A stretch of 57,831 nucleotides of DNA from Pseudomonadota bacterium. Its GTDB lineage: Bacteria; Pseudomonadota; Gammaproteobacteria; Enterobacterales; Enterobacteriaceae. The notes below the pieces were generated by a model, which did not search any database, was not told the DNA's origin, and saw nothing but the letters and a program-made list of their open reading frames with translations. Positions within the stretch are counted from its first letter, which is position 1; every line of letters starts with the position of its first letter. The stretch covers positions 1 through 57,831 of the forward strand of contig JAGTSE010000027.1 of assembly GCA_018261615.1 (NCBI GenBank). The letters run 5' to 3'. Shown piece by piece: positions 39,449 through 51,100 of this stretch. The position numbers and the translations under genes were made by a program.

Positions 39449-40126
39449 TTATTTTTTCAGCAGACGAGGCAGCTGGTTCCCCAGTTCAAGCACGCAGGCA
39501 TCCATCATTTTCTGCGTCTCTTCGCTGACTTTCGCGTAGTTATTTGCTTTCCAGTCGTTTAACGGCGCGGTTTTCACCGTCGGTGCGCATTCCGCACTAA
39601 CATAAGTACTGAATGCATTGCCGCCCTCAGGACGTTTATAAAATTTAACCCGATAAGTGAGATCGTAATTACTATTGCCGGTCGACATATCGGTATAAAT
39701 CAGTGACCACTGAGATGCTGCGATATAGAGCGTTTTCTGATAGGCGTAATCGCCGCCATTTTTTCCCAGCCAGTCGTGAATTTTGGCTTCCGCTTTCGGC
39801 GCTAAATAGCGGGAGGTAGGTTCAGGCAGGCTATCGATGGTGTTTCCTTTATAGACATTTTTATCGAACGAGTTGCTGCTGATGCCGCCGCCGAGCGCTG
39901 CGCCCAGAACCGCAAGCCCCATTCCGGTACCGGAGTGAGCCGGAGAGACTTCGCGCAATTTAACGTCTGGATAGAGATTATTGTTCATCTCAGCGGGACT
40001 GAAGATGGTAGCAACATCGACTTTGCTGCCGTTACTTGCGGTCACGACATGTGATGTCGTATTGGTAGCGCAGCCGCTTAACAATGCTGCGGATAAAGCA
40101 CTGGCAATCAATAACTGAATTTTCAT
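39449..40126 (-). CDS. Uncharacterised lipoprotein
   Basis: I do not recognise a family with known function. The 225-residue precursor begins MKIQLLIASALSAALLSGC, a clear lipoprotein signal with Cys19. A Gly/Ala-rich segment follows (GMGLAVLGAALGGGI, about residues 75-90), then a soluble domain with AAKIHDWLGKNG-like and YKRPEGGNAFSTYVSAEC motifs and a second Cys near the end. The residue after the acylated Cys is Ala, which does not favour inner-membrane retention. The ATG at 40126 is chosen because the signal starts there. It is divergent from cdiB. Confidence 0.75.
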   Translation of the reverse strand: MKIQLLIASALSAALLSGCATNTTSHVVTASNGSKVDVATIFSPAEMNNNLYPDVKLREVSPAHSGTGMGLAVLGAALGGGISSNSFDKNVYKGNTIDSLPEPTSRYLAPKAEAKIHDWLGKNGGDYAYQKTLYIAASQWSLIYTDMSTGNSNYDLTYRVKFYKRPEGGNAFSTYVSAECAPTVKTAPLNDWKANNYAKVSEETQKMMDACVLELGNQLPRLLKK

Positions 40127-40481
40127 GTTTTCCTTTTCTCTATTATTAAAATTAACGCGCATCAATCGTTTTGCTTATTACATTGCCCGGCGAGGTTTCT
40201 CGATACGGAATAGCGTTATCTAATTAGCGGCAGGAACACTCTTATCTTTATAAGAAATTTTCGTTAAGTTTTATTTTGTGTTGATTATTTTAGTGGAGAA
40301 TAGCACGAATAGATAAGATTCGATCCAGCGTGCCAGGATAAGCGCAGTATAAAACTCACACCCAAAGCCAAACTTACAAATGCAATGGCGGTATTCCAGA
40401 AATATTAATTGTTTCTATTTTTTCTCTTTGATGGCATTCTTAAATGGGAAACTAAAACAGACTCGTTGATTAATTTACTTT
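40127..40481. other. Divergent intergenic region between the lipoprotein and cdiB
   Basis: This 355-bp AT-rich stretch holds no gene that I can support. It should contain the promoters for both the lipoprotein and the cdiBAI operon, but I could not pick a convincing -35/-10 pair or operator by eye. Confidence 0.5.
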
Positions 40482-42164
40482 ATGGCAAGGATGACACCAC
40501 CGTTGAATTACATCCGTAGTTCGGCTCTTTTTTTATTCCTCGCGTTTACGGCACAAGCGGCGCCATTATCTCCGGCAGACCGTGACGCTGTCCGTCAACA
40601 GCAGGAACAGCTGCTTCGTCAGAGCCAGCAGCAGCGTGATGAACTGGAGCGCAGCACCACTCTGCCGCGCTTGGGCCAGAGCACGCCTGCCTCTCAGCCG
40701 GGTAGTCCCTGTTTTACCATCCACACGATTACGCTTTCCGGCGTCACGCTTATCAGCGAAAAAGCACAGCAGAAACTGACTGCGCCCTGGCTGAACCAGT
40801 GCCTGAATATGGCAAAAATAACCGAACTGACCGCCGCGATTTCCGACTGGTATATCAGTCGGGGATATATTACCAGCCGTGCTTTTCTCACCGAACAGGA
40901 TTTATCGCACGGCGAATTACGTATTGTCGTGCTGGAAGGAAAATTACGCCATATCCGCCTGAAAGGGGAATCACCGCGCATGCTGAAAATGGTTTTCCCC
41001 GGTCTGGAAGGGGAAGTCCTTAATCTGCGGGATATCGAACAGGGGATGGAACAAATAAATCGTCTGCGGCGCGAACCGGTGCAGATCGACATTGTCCCCG
41101 ACAGTGAACCGGGTTATTCCAGCGTGAATTTAACTGCCACACCGGAATTTCCGTTAAGTGCTTCGGTTTCACTGGATAACAGCGGACAGAAAAGTACCGG
41201 TGAGGATCAATTAAATGGTTCGCTGACCGCCAGTAATATGCTGGGGCTGGCGGAACAGTGGCAGGTGAGCGGCGGGCGCAGCAGTGATTTTGCCACCGGC
41301 TATGACGCGCAAAATTTTCAGGCCGGATTCAGCATCCCGTACGGTTACGGCCTGCTCGATTACCGCTATGCATGGAGCAACTATCGCACCACCATTATCA
41401 ATCAGGGCTTTCCGTGGATCTCCACCGGCGACACCAGAACGCACCGCCTGAACGGTTCGTGGGTGGTATTCCGCAACGGCGATATTAAAACCGCGTTTAC
41501 CGCCGGAGTGACACAGCGCGCCTCGCGCAACTGGCTTAACGACGCACCGCTGGTCAGCAGCACGCGCAATCTCTCCAGCCTGCAACTGGGCATCAGCCAT
41601 ACGCAGAAAATACTGGGTGGCGTGGCGACTTTCAACCCGACATTAAGCCACGGCATGCCGTGGTTTAACGGCGAAACCGACGAAGGCAAAAGTGGCGATG
41701 AGCCCCGTGCGCAGTTCCGTAAAGGGAGCCTGAGCGCCAGCTTCCAGCGCCCGTTCAGTACCGACATCGTCTGGCTCACCAGCTTGTATGCGCAGTGGTC
41801 GCCGGACAGGCTCTACGGTAGCGAACGCCTGACGCTCGGTGGCGAAAGCTCCGTGCGCGGCTTTAAAGAGCAGTACCTCTCCGGTGACAACGGCGGCTAC
41901 TGGCGCAACGAGCTCAACTACCTGCTGTTCACTTTGCCCCTGTTCGGGCAAATCAGCGCCACAGCAGCGGTGGATGGCGGCTGGCTGGAAAAAGACCGGC
42001 TCGATCGTTACGCCTACGGCACGCTGTGGGGCGCATCGGCGGGGCTTGGCAGCGCCGGACGCTGGTTCGCCAGCCAGATCTCCGTCGGCACGCCGCTGCA
42101 TTATCCCGACTGGCTCGGCCCCGATCACGTCACGGTTAACTGGCGTGTGGCTGTCACGTTTTAA
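40482..42164 (+). CDS. cdiB: CdiB/ShlB-type outer-membrane two-partner secretion transporter
   Basis: Outer-membrane Omp85-family pore that recognises and exports CdiA. The 560-residue precursor has a signal peptide ending near AQA (residue 26) and a Gln-rich linker helix (RQQQEQLLRQSQQQRDEL). POTRA domains follow at about 75-150 (ITLSGVTLISEKAQQK) and 155-230, then a 16-stranded barrel. The plug-lock motif VRGF is at residues 458-461 (GGESSVRGFKEQYLSGDNG), and the barrel ends in VAVTF with a terminal aromatic as required for assembly. The start is uncertain between ATG 40482 and ATG 40491. cdiA begins 11 nt after the stop, so the two form an operon. Confidence 0.94.
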   Translation: MARMTPPLNYIRSSALFLFLAFTAQAAPLSPADRDAVRQQQEQLLRQSQQQRDELERSTTLPRLGQSTPASQPGSPCFTIHTITLSGVTLISEKAQQKLTAPWLNQCLNMAKITELTAAISDWYISRGYITSRAFLTEQDLSHGELRIVVLEGKLRHIRLKGESPRMLKMVFPGLEGEVLNLRDIEQGMEQINRLRREPVQIDIVPDSEPGYSSVNLTATPEFPLSASVSLDNSGQKSTGEDQLNGSLTASNMLGLAEQWQVSGGRSSDFATGYDAQNFQAGFSIPYGYGLLDYRYAWSNYRTTIINQGFPWISTGDTRTHRLNGSWVVFRNGDIKTAFTAGVTQRASRNWLNDAPLVSSTRNLSSLQLGISHTQKILGGVATFNPTLSHGMPWFNGETDEGKSGDEPRAQFRKGSLSASFQRPFSTDIVWLTSLYAQWSPDRLYGSERLTLGGESSVRGFKEQYLSGDNGGYWRNELNYLLFTLPLFGQISATAAVDGGWLEKDRLDRYAYGTLWGASAGLGSAGRWFASQISVGTPLHYPDWLGPDHVTVNWRVAVTF

Positions 42165-42175
42165 GGATCAGGACG

Positions 42176-45100
42176 ATGAAGACTGACAAACCGGTTCGTT
42201 TTTCCCAGCGTGTCATCAGCGAGTTGATTATTGTCCTGCTGGTCTGGCAGCCGGTCGCGCCCGCGTTTGCTGCGGCTATCACGCCGACAGGTGGCGCCAG
42301 CATGGATAAGGCAGGCAACGGCGTGCCGGTGGTCAATATCGCCACCCCAAACGGCGCAGGCATCTCGCACAACCAGTTTCATGACTACAACGTCGGCAGT
42401 GAGGGGCTGATCCTCAATAACGCCACCGGGCAACTGACGCAGACGCAGCTTGGCGGGCTTATCCAGAACAACCCGAACCTGCGCGCCGGGCAGGAAGCGC
42501 AGGGCATCATCAACGAAGTGACCGGCGGCAGCCGATCGCAGTTGCAGGGCTATACCGAAGTGGCGGGCAAGGCGGCGAACGTGATGGTCGCCAACCCGTA
42601 CGGCATCACCTGTAACGGCTGTGGGTTTATCAACACGCCGAACGCCACCCTGACTACCGGTAAGCCGCAATTCGATGCGGCGGGCAATCTCTCCGCACTG
42701 GAAGTGACCAAAGGCACTATCACCGTGGAAGGACAGGGGCTGAACGCCAGCGGCAGCGACGCATTATCTCTTATCTCCCGCGCCACGGAAGTGAACGCCG
42801 CCATTCATGCGAAGGACTTAACGGTGACTACCGGGGCGAACCGGGTGGATGCCAGCGGAAAAGCGACAGCGATTGCCGGAGAGGGCGCAGCGCCAGTGGT
42901 GGCGGTGGATACCGGCGCGCTCGGCGGCATGTATGCCAACCGTATTCACCTGGTGTCCACCGAGAAAGACGTAGGCGTCAACCTCGGCAACCTGACGGCA
43001 CGTCAGGGCGATATCACGCTTGATGCGAACGGCAAAATGGTGGTGAAAGAGAGCATCGCCAGCGGTTCGCTGACGGCTAAGGGCGACGGCGTGACGCTCA
43101 CCGGCAGTCATAAAGCGTCGGGCGATATCGCGGTTAACAGCACGCAGGATGTGGCGCTGAACAACGCCACGCTGGCGGCGGATGGCAAACTGACGCTGGC
43201 TGCTACGGGGAACACCACGCTTATCGCCAGCAAAATCGCCGGCGGGCAGACGGCGCTCAGCGCAAAACAGATCAGCGGCGATGCGGCCAGCCAGCTCAGT
43301 GCAGCGGGTAATGCCACGCTGGATGCGCAGGATATCAACTGGCAGGGGGAGATGACCTCCGGCGGCAACAGCCGTATAACGGCGGATACGTTGGATAACG
43401 CCGGCACGATAACGGCGAAAGGGCAACTGACTGCCACCACAGGCAGCCTGAAGAACAGCGGCACCCTGCAGGGCCAGACGCTGGAAATTAACAGCCAGAC
43501 GGCGCAGAACAGCGGCACGCTGATGGCCGCAGGCGATACCCGCATTACCGTCGGTCAACTGGATAATCAGGGCACCCTCGCCGCAAAAAATCAGCTCACC
43601 GCCTCGGCCTCCACACTGAAAAACAACGGAATATTACAGGGCCAGGCGCTGGGCGTGACCAGCGATACGCTGCATAACAGCGGCACGCTGCTCTCCGAAG
43701 GCGATACCCGGCTTACTGCCACACAACTGGATAATCAGGGGACGGTAGCGGCGAAAGGCCAGCTTACTGCCACCACTTCCACGCTGAATAACGGCGGCAC
43801 AATGCAGGGCCGTTCGCTCGTTGCCTCGGGGGACGTGGTACAGAACAAGGGCTCCCTGGTCGCAGACGATTCACTGAATGTGAAGGCCGGAGCGCTGACC
43901 ACCGGCACCGGTTCCGCCATCACCGCGAAAGGCGATGTGATGCTGAACGCGCAGACCACCGCTGATATCGGCGGGCAGGTGAATGCTGATGGCGCACTGA
44001 CGGTCACTGCAGGCAGCATGCAGACCCGCCTGAATGCGCAACTGCAAAGTGGCGGCGATATGACGCTGGCGGCCAGTGACGCCACGCTGAACGCTACCCA
44101 TGCGACAAAAGGCACGCTCGGTGTGACGGCGAAAACGCTGAACCATGGCGGTAAATCGAATGCCTCCCATATCGTGCTTACCGCGCCGGAAAGCCTCAAC
44201 AACAGCGGTACGCTGGTGGCGGATGCGCTGGATCTCGGCAGTACCCACATCAGCAACAGCGGCCTGTTGCAGGGGACGCAGGCGCTGAATCTGCACACCG
44301 GGCTGCTTGATAACCTCGCCGGCGGCACACTCTACTCCGCGAAAGACCTGACGCTTGCCATCGCGCAACTGAACAACGGCGGTCTGATCACCACCGATGG
44401 CGACCTCTATCTGCACGGCGACGCGCTGACCAGCGATGGCGAACTGAATGGCGTTAACCTGTTCAGCGATTACCACAGCCTGAGCAACAACGGCCGCCTG
44501 CTGGCGGACGGGCAGTTAGCCCTCGCGGCAGACAGCATTCACAACAATGGGCTGGTGGCAGCAAATACCACCGGAGTGACGGCAGATACCCTCGATAACA
44601 CAGGAACCCTGCAGGGTAATGATGCCCTGACGCTGCAGACAAAGAACACCACTAACAGCGGGACGCTGGCGGGCGGGAACTCGCTGGATCTCAGCGGGCA
44701 TGCACTGACCAACAGCGGCCTGCTGGCCGCGAAAAGCCTGACGCTCAACAGCACCGATATCACCAACAGCGGTACGTTACAGGGCACCAGTCTACTGAGC
44801 GCCACTGGCAGCGCACTGACCAACCAGCAGAGCGGCCTGCTGCTGAGTAACGGTGCGGTAACGCTGAAGAACAATCGTCTCAACAACGCCGGGCAGATGC
44901 AGGGCGGCACGCTCGATCTGGCGACCGGCGAGTGGCTGAACAGCGGCACGGCGCTCGGGCAAAACGGGCTGAATGCCACGGTCAGCGGCGCGCTGGATAA
45001 TCAGGGCAGCGTGGTCAGCCAGCAGGCGGTGACACTGACCGCAGACAGCAGCAACAACAGCGGCACGCTGATGGCGAAAGTGCTGGCGCTGCACGGTGAT

Positions 45101-48100
45101 TTACGTAACAGCGGCCTGATCCAGGGGACTGGCGGGCTGAACTGGCAGGGCACCACCTTTACCGGCACGGCTGACGGACAGATGCTCAGCGGCGGCAGCC
45201 TGACATTACAGGGCACCACGCTCGACAATCAGGGACGGATGCAGGGGCGTAACCTGACGGCCACAGCCGTCAACTGGCGCAACGGCGGCACGGTGCAGGC
45301 GCAGGATTCCCTGAACGCCACGCTGGGCCGTTCGCTTGATAACCAGGGGCAGATGCTGAGCCAGGGCGGGGCAGCCATCAGCGCCGCGCAACTGACCAAT
45401 GACGGCAAACTGGCGGCAAAAGATCTCACTGTGACCGCGCCGGACATCTCCAGCAACGGCACCCTACAGGGTAACGACAGCCTGACCATCGCCACGCAAC
45501 ATTTGCTCAATGGCGGCAGCGGCCAGTTAGTAAGCGGCAGCGGGCTGAACCTGAATCTTGATAACTTCAACAATCAGGGGCTGCTGTACGTACAGGATGG
45601 CCTGACGCTGACCAGCAATACGCTGATCAACGGAGGCAGCCTGGAAGCCAGCGCGCTGGATGTCACCACAGCCAGCCTCGATAACAGCGGCACGTTACTG
45701 GCGCATAACCATGCCACGCTCCAGGCGGACCAGCTTGCCAACAGCGGTAACCTTATTGCCGACACGCTGGCGCTGACGGGCACACGCATCACCAACAACG
45801 GGCTGATGCAGGGCACGCAGCAGATGCAGACCACGGCGGACAGCATCGCTAACACCGCAGGCGGGCGCTGGCTTTCCGGCGGCGCGCTGACGCTCAACGG
45901 TAACCTGAACAACGACGGAGCCGTGCAGGGCGATGCGATCACGCTGCGCGGTGCCACGCTGAATAACACCGGGATCATCAATGGCCTGCACGGCCTGGCG
46001 GGCATCCACAGCGGCGCGGTGACCAACAATGGTCAACTGGTCAGCGGCGGCGTGACGGATATCCGCGCAGGCAGCCTCTCCGGCAACGGACGCATCAGCG
46101 GCGATACGCTGGCACTCGATGCCACCACACTCAGTAATGGCGGGCTATGGCAGGGCACGCACGGCCTGACGCTGCATGCGGACACCCTCACCACCGCAAG
46201 CGGTTCGCGCACGCTGAGCGGCGGTAATTTCACACTGAACGCCGGGCAACTGTCCACACAGGGCACCTTACAGGGCGGGCAGGTCAGTGTGGCGACGGAT
46301 GACTGGACGCTCGGCGGCACGTTGCTGAGCCAGGGCAATTTAACGGCAACGGTCGGCAATACCCTGAACCTGCCGGGCGCGCTGCAAAGCCAGGGGGCGA
46401 TGACGCTCGCCGCGCAGACGCTGAACAATGACGGCCAGCTGTTAAGCGCCGGGGATATCACCCTGCGCGGGCAGCAACTCACCAATAATGGCACCGTACA
46501 GGGCAACACACTGACGGCGCACGAAGCGGGCATCACTAACCGTGGTGTGCTCACCGGGCTTAACAGCCTGACGCTGGATAACCACCAGGCAACCGCTGCA
46601 TTGCAGGTGCGGATGGCGATGGCAACGCCGCAACTGGCGCTGATCAACAGCGGTTCGCTGCTGACGCAGGGCGCGCTGGATATCACTGCCGGTACGGTGA
46701 ATAACAGCGGGATCTGGCAGGGCAACAGTATCCTGCTGGCGGCGCAGTCACTGGATAACAGCGGTGCCGTGCAGAGTGCCGGGGCGCTGAATCTCCAGCT
46801 TACCGGCGACCTGAATTCCGCCGCAGGCAGCAAAATCACCGCCATGGGGACGGCCGCCTTACAGGCGCTGTCGCTGACCAACAACGGCCAATGGGCGGCG
46901 AAAAACCTGACGCTGGGCGGCGGGACGCTGAATAACAGCGGAGCCATCAGCGGCAGCGACGGCCTGACCGCCACGCTGAACGGGAATATCACCCAGCAGA
47001 GCGGCGGCTCGCTTGCCAGTAACGGGGCGCTGAACCTGACGGCGGCTTCGCTCGATAACACCGGTAACGTGCAGGGCGGTGATGTCACGCTTGCCGCCGC
47101 GACGCTGACTAACCGCAGCGGCGCACAGACGGTAAGCGCGGGCACGCTGACCCTGACTACGCCGCAACTGCTTAACGACGGGCTGCTGCAGGGGGCGGGT
47201 GAAACCCGTGTCGATGCGACCGCGCTGGCGGTCAACGAGGGCAAACTGCTCTCCGGCGGGAAACTGACACTCACCACACCACAGTACAGCGGCGCGGGCT
47301 GGTTACAGGCCAGCAACCTGATACTGAATGCGGCGAACAACGATGGCAGCGGTATGCTGCTGGCCGGGCAGATGACCCTCACCGGCGATACCTTCACCAG
47401 TCAGGGGACGACGCAGGCGGATAACCTGACGCTGAATTATCGCCAGCTCACCAATAATGGCACGCTGCTCGGCACAAATCAGCTGACGCTGAACGCCTCG
47501 CAGGTAAATCAGTCCGCCAGTGGCAAGCTGTTCAGCGGCGGCGATCTGTTTGTCGGCGCGACCGGGCTGGACGCGCTGGGGCAGGTGGTGGCGCTGGGTA
47601 ACCTGACGCTGCAACTGGCCAATGCCTTTACCGGCAAAACCACGCTGGCGGCGGGTAAAACCCTGACTGTTTCCAGCAACGGGGCGATCGATAACCAGAA
47701 TGTGATGCAGGGCCAGGCGGTGAATCTCAGCGCGGGCAACCAGTTGACCAACAACGGGCAAATCACCACTGGCAGCGGAGCCAGCACCTTAAGCGGCAGC
47801 AATATCGTGCTGAACGGCAACAGTTCGATTCAGGGCGGTGGCGATGTGGCGCTGGTGAGCCGGGGCAACATTACGGCGAACGGCTTTGCCGGGACGCTCG
47901 GCAGCCTGACGCTCAGTGCGCCGGACGCAATCATCAACACCGCGCTGCTATATGCGGCGAATAAACTGGCGCTGTATGCCAACAGCATCACCAACCAGCG
48001 TGGTGATATGCTGGCGGGTGACAATCTGGTGCTGCAACGCGACGCGGCGGGGAACGCCAACAGCGAGGTGATCAACACCTCCGGCAGTATCGAAACGCAA

Positions 48101-51100
48101 AATGGCGATATCGCCATTAATACCGGGCATCTGCTGAATCAGCGGGATGGTTTAACAGCAAATACTGTCACAACTTCGGCTCAGGTCATTCCGGGTGTCG
48201 GTGATCCTACCTTGAGCGTTCATTATTCACTGCTTCCTGCGGAAAGTTATGGGTACTACACGGTTAAATATACTGTGGAAGGCAACAACTGTGCAGGAGC
48301 TGATGGTGGGTGTGATTCATGGATAGAAACGACTTATCACTATGCGCCGTTCAAAGGATATGACACCCAAAAATTTGTTTTAAGTGAAACCCGGACGGAT
48401 GTCAGCAGTAGTGGCGGAAGTGCACGTATCGCATCAGGCCGGAATGCGGTGATTTCGGCAGGTGTGCTGGACAATAAAGCCAGCGATATACTCAGCGCGA
48501 ATGATTTATTATTGCAAGGGACGCAGCTTAATAACCAGAGCTGGCAAAACAGCACCTCCGCAGACGTTCTTGTTTATAAATACGGGACGGGGAAACAGGT
48601 CACCTATGCTGAAGATGCGATTCCGGAGGGCGGGTTAAAGAACAAAAACGATAAATATCAAAAATATGTACAAGACATTGTTTATACCCTGACCGGGCAT
48701 GAAATACAGACAACGCAGGGGCAGCTTTACCGCGCCGTCATTCAGGCGGGCGGCAATGTTACTGCCAGTTTCAGCAACAATATCAGCAATACGAACACCA
48801 CGGCTAATACCGGCGGCGTCACCGGAACCATCACCGCCCCGGCACTGAATACCCTGAGCAATCAGAGTATTGGCGGTAGCGTGGTGAAACAGGCACTGGC
48901 CGCCGGGCCGGTCGCGGTAAATTCCCCGCAGTGGCAGGATCAACTGCAACATGCGCTGCAACAGATTAACGGCGGCAGCGGGCTTGATAACGGTGCGCCA
49001 TCCGGCGCGGCGCTGGTAACGCCGGGTAGCCAGCAGAAAGGCAATGCCAGTCTGGGCAATACCGGTAGCCTGGCCAGCGCAGGCGTGACCGCAGCAGCGC
49101 TGAAAAACACCGGCATGACACCGCAACAAGGCAAAACCGTCGATACCAGCGCTTACCCGCTGCCGACCGGCAATAACGGTTATTTTGTGGTAACCGATAA
49201 CCCGAAAAGCCCCTATCTCATCACCGTGAACCCGAAACTCGACGGTCTGGGGCAACTGGATCCTGAACTGTTCGGCGATCTGAATAAGCTACTTGGCGTC
49301 ACCCCGGCCGCCGCGCCGCGCGAAACCAATCCGGCGTATACCAACGAGACGCAGTTCCTCGGTTCGTCGTATATGTTAGGCCGCCTCAATCTGAACCCCG
49401 ATTATGACTACCGGTTCCTCGGCGATGCCGCGTTCGACACACGCTATGTCAGCAATGCGCTGCTGAACCAGACCGGCAGCCGCTACCTGAACGGAATTGG
49501 TTCCGATCTCGCGCAAATGCAGTATCTGATGGATAACGCCGCCAGCGCACAGCAGTCGCTCGGGCTGTCGTTCGGCGTGGCGCTCACCGCTGAGCAAATC
49601 GCTTCTCTCGACCACAGTATTTTGTGGTGGGAGAGCGCAACGATTAATGGCGAAACGGTGATGATCCCCAAACTTTACCTGTCGCCGAAAGACGTCGTGG
49701 TGAACAACGGCAGCGTGATTGCCGGGAACAATGTCAGCCTTGACGGCGGCAGCGTCACCAACAGCGGCAGCACGCTGCTGGCGCGTAACGATCTCAGCGT
49801 CAACAGCAGCGGGCAGATAACCAACAGCAATGATGCGCTGCTGAAAGCGGGCGGCAATGTTGATCTCAGCGCCATTGGCGATATCAGCAACCTCAGTTCC
49901 ACCATCAGCGGCAAAACCGTGGCGCTGGAGAGCGTGGAGGGCAGCATCAATAACCTGACGCTGGCTGATCAGTTCTCGCTGGATGCGAAAAGCAAATATG
50001 GCTCGGTCAGCCTCAAAGACACCACGCTTGGTAGTATCGCCAGCATTACCGCGACAGATGGTCTGTCGCTGGTGGCGGGCAAGGACATCACCTTTACAGG
50101 CGCGACGGCCTCAGCGGGTGGCGCTCTGTTGATGGACGCTGGCGGCAATATCGCCGTTAACGCCATCCAGAAAAATGAGGCTTACAGCCAGTCCGGTTTC
50201 CGCAATCTCACGGATACCAGCCGCTCCACCGTCGGTTACCAGGGCAGCAGCATCACCGCAGGCGGCAATCTGGCGATGCAGGCGGGCAACGACCTGACGC
50301 TCAGCGCCAGCAATGTCAGCGCCGGGAAATCGGCACAGTTGTCGGCAGGCAACGATCTGAACCTCGACGCGCAGCAGACCAGCAACGCCAGCAGTAGCGA
50401 CAAAAATGAAACCCACAGCACCGGCGTTGCTCGCACGACGGTCAGCGCAGGCAATAACCTGCTGCTGACTGCCGGTCAGGACATCAATTCACAGGCCGCC
50501 GGGCTGGCGGCAGAGCAGCAGGTCGGCATGCAGGCGGGGCGCGATGTCAATCTGCTGGCGGAGGCCACCACCCAGGGCGACAGCTACAAAGCCAGCAAGA
50601 AAACGGTCATTAACGAGCAGGTCCGCCAGCAGGGCACCGAGATTGCCAGCGGAACCGGCACCACGATTATCGCCGGGCGCGATATGAATGCCGAAGCGGC
50701 GCAGGTGACGGCAAAAGGTGATATCGGCGTACAGGCCGGGCGCGATATCAATCTGACGACCGCCACTGAGAGCGACTATCACTACGACGAAGAGACCAAA
50801 ACCAAGAAAGGTTTCCTGAAAAAAACCACCACCCACACCATCTCCGAGCAGAGTGCCACGCGCGAAGCCGGAACGCTGCTGAGCGGCGATAACGTGACGG
50901 TGAAATCCGGCAATGACCTGCTGGTGAAAGGCTCATCCGTGGTGGGTGACGGCGATGTGACGCTCAGTGCAGCACATAACGTGGACATCACCGCCGCCAC
51001 CAATACCGACTCGAACTGGCAGTTTAAAGAGCAGAAAAAGAGCGGCCTGATGGGGTCCGGCGGCATCGGTTTTACCATCGGCAGCAGTAAAACCAAACAG

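Noticed and set aside
46033..47397. A 454-codon open frame on the minus strand inside cdiA, and several other long antisense frames there.
   Set aside because: They arise from the repeated GC-rich codons of the FHA array read in reverse; the products are low-complexity (Ser/Pro/Leu/Val-rich), lack ribosome-binding sites and resemble no family.
43391..48000. Regular short repeats checked as a possible CRISPR array.
   Set aside because: The repeats are coding, imperfect, in frame and without unique spacers of constant length; they are FHA protein repeats.
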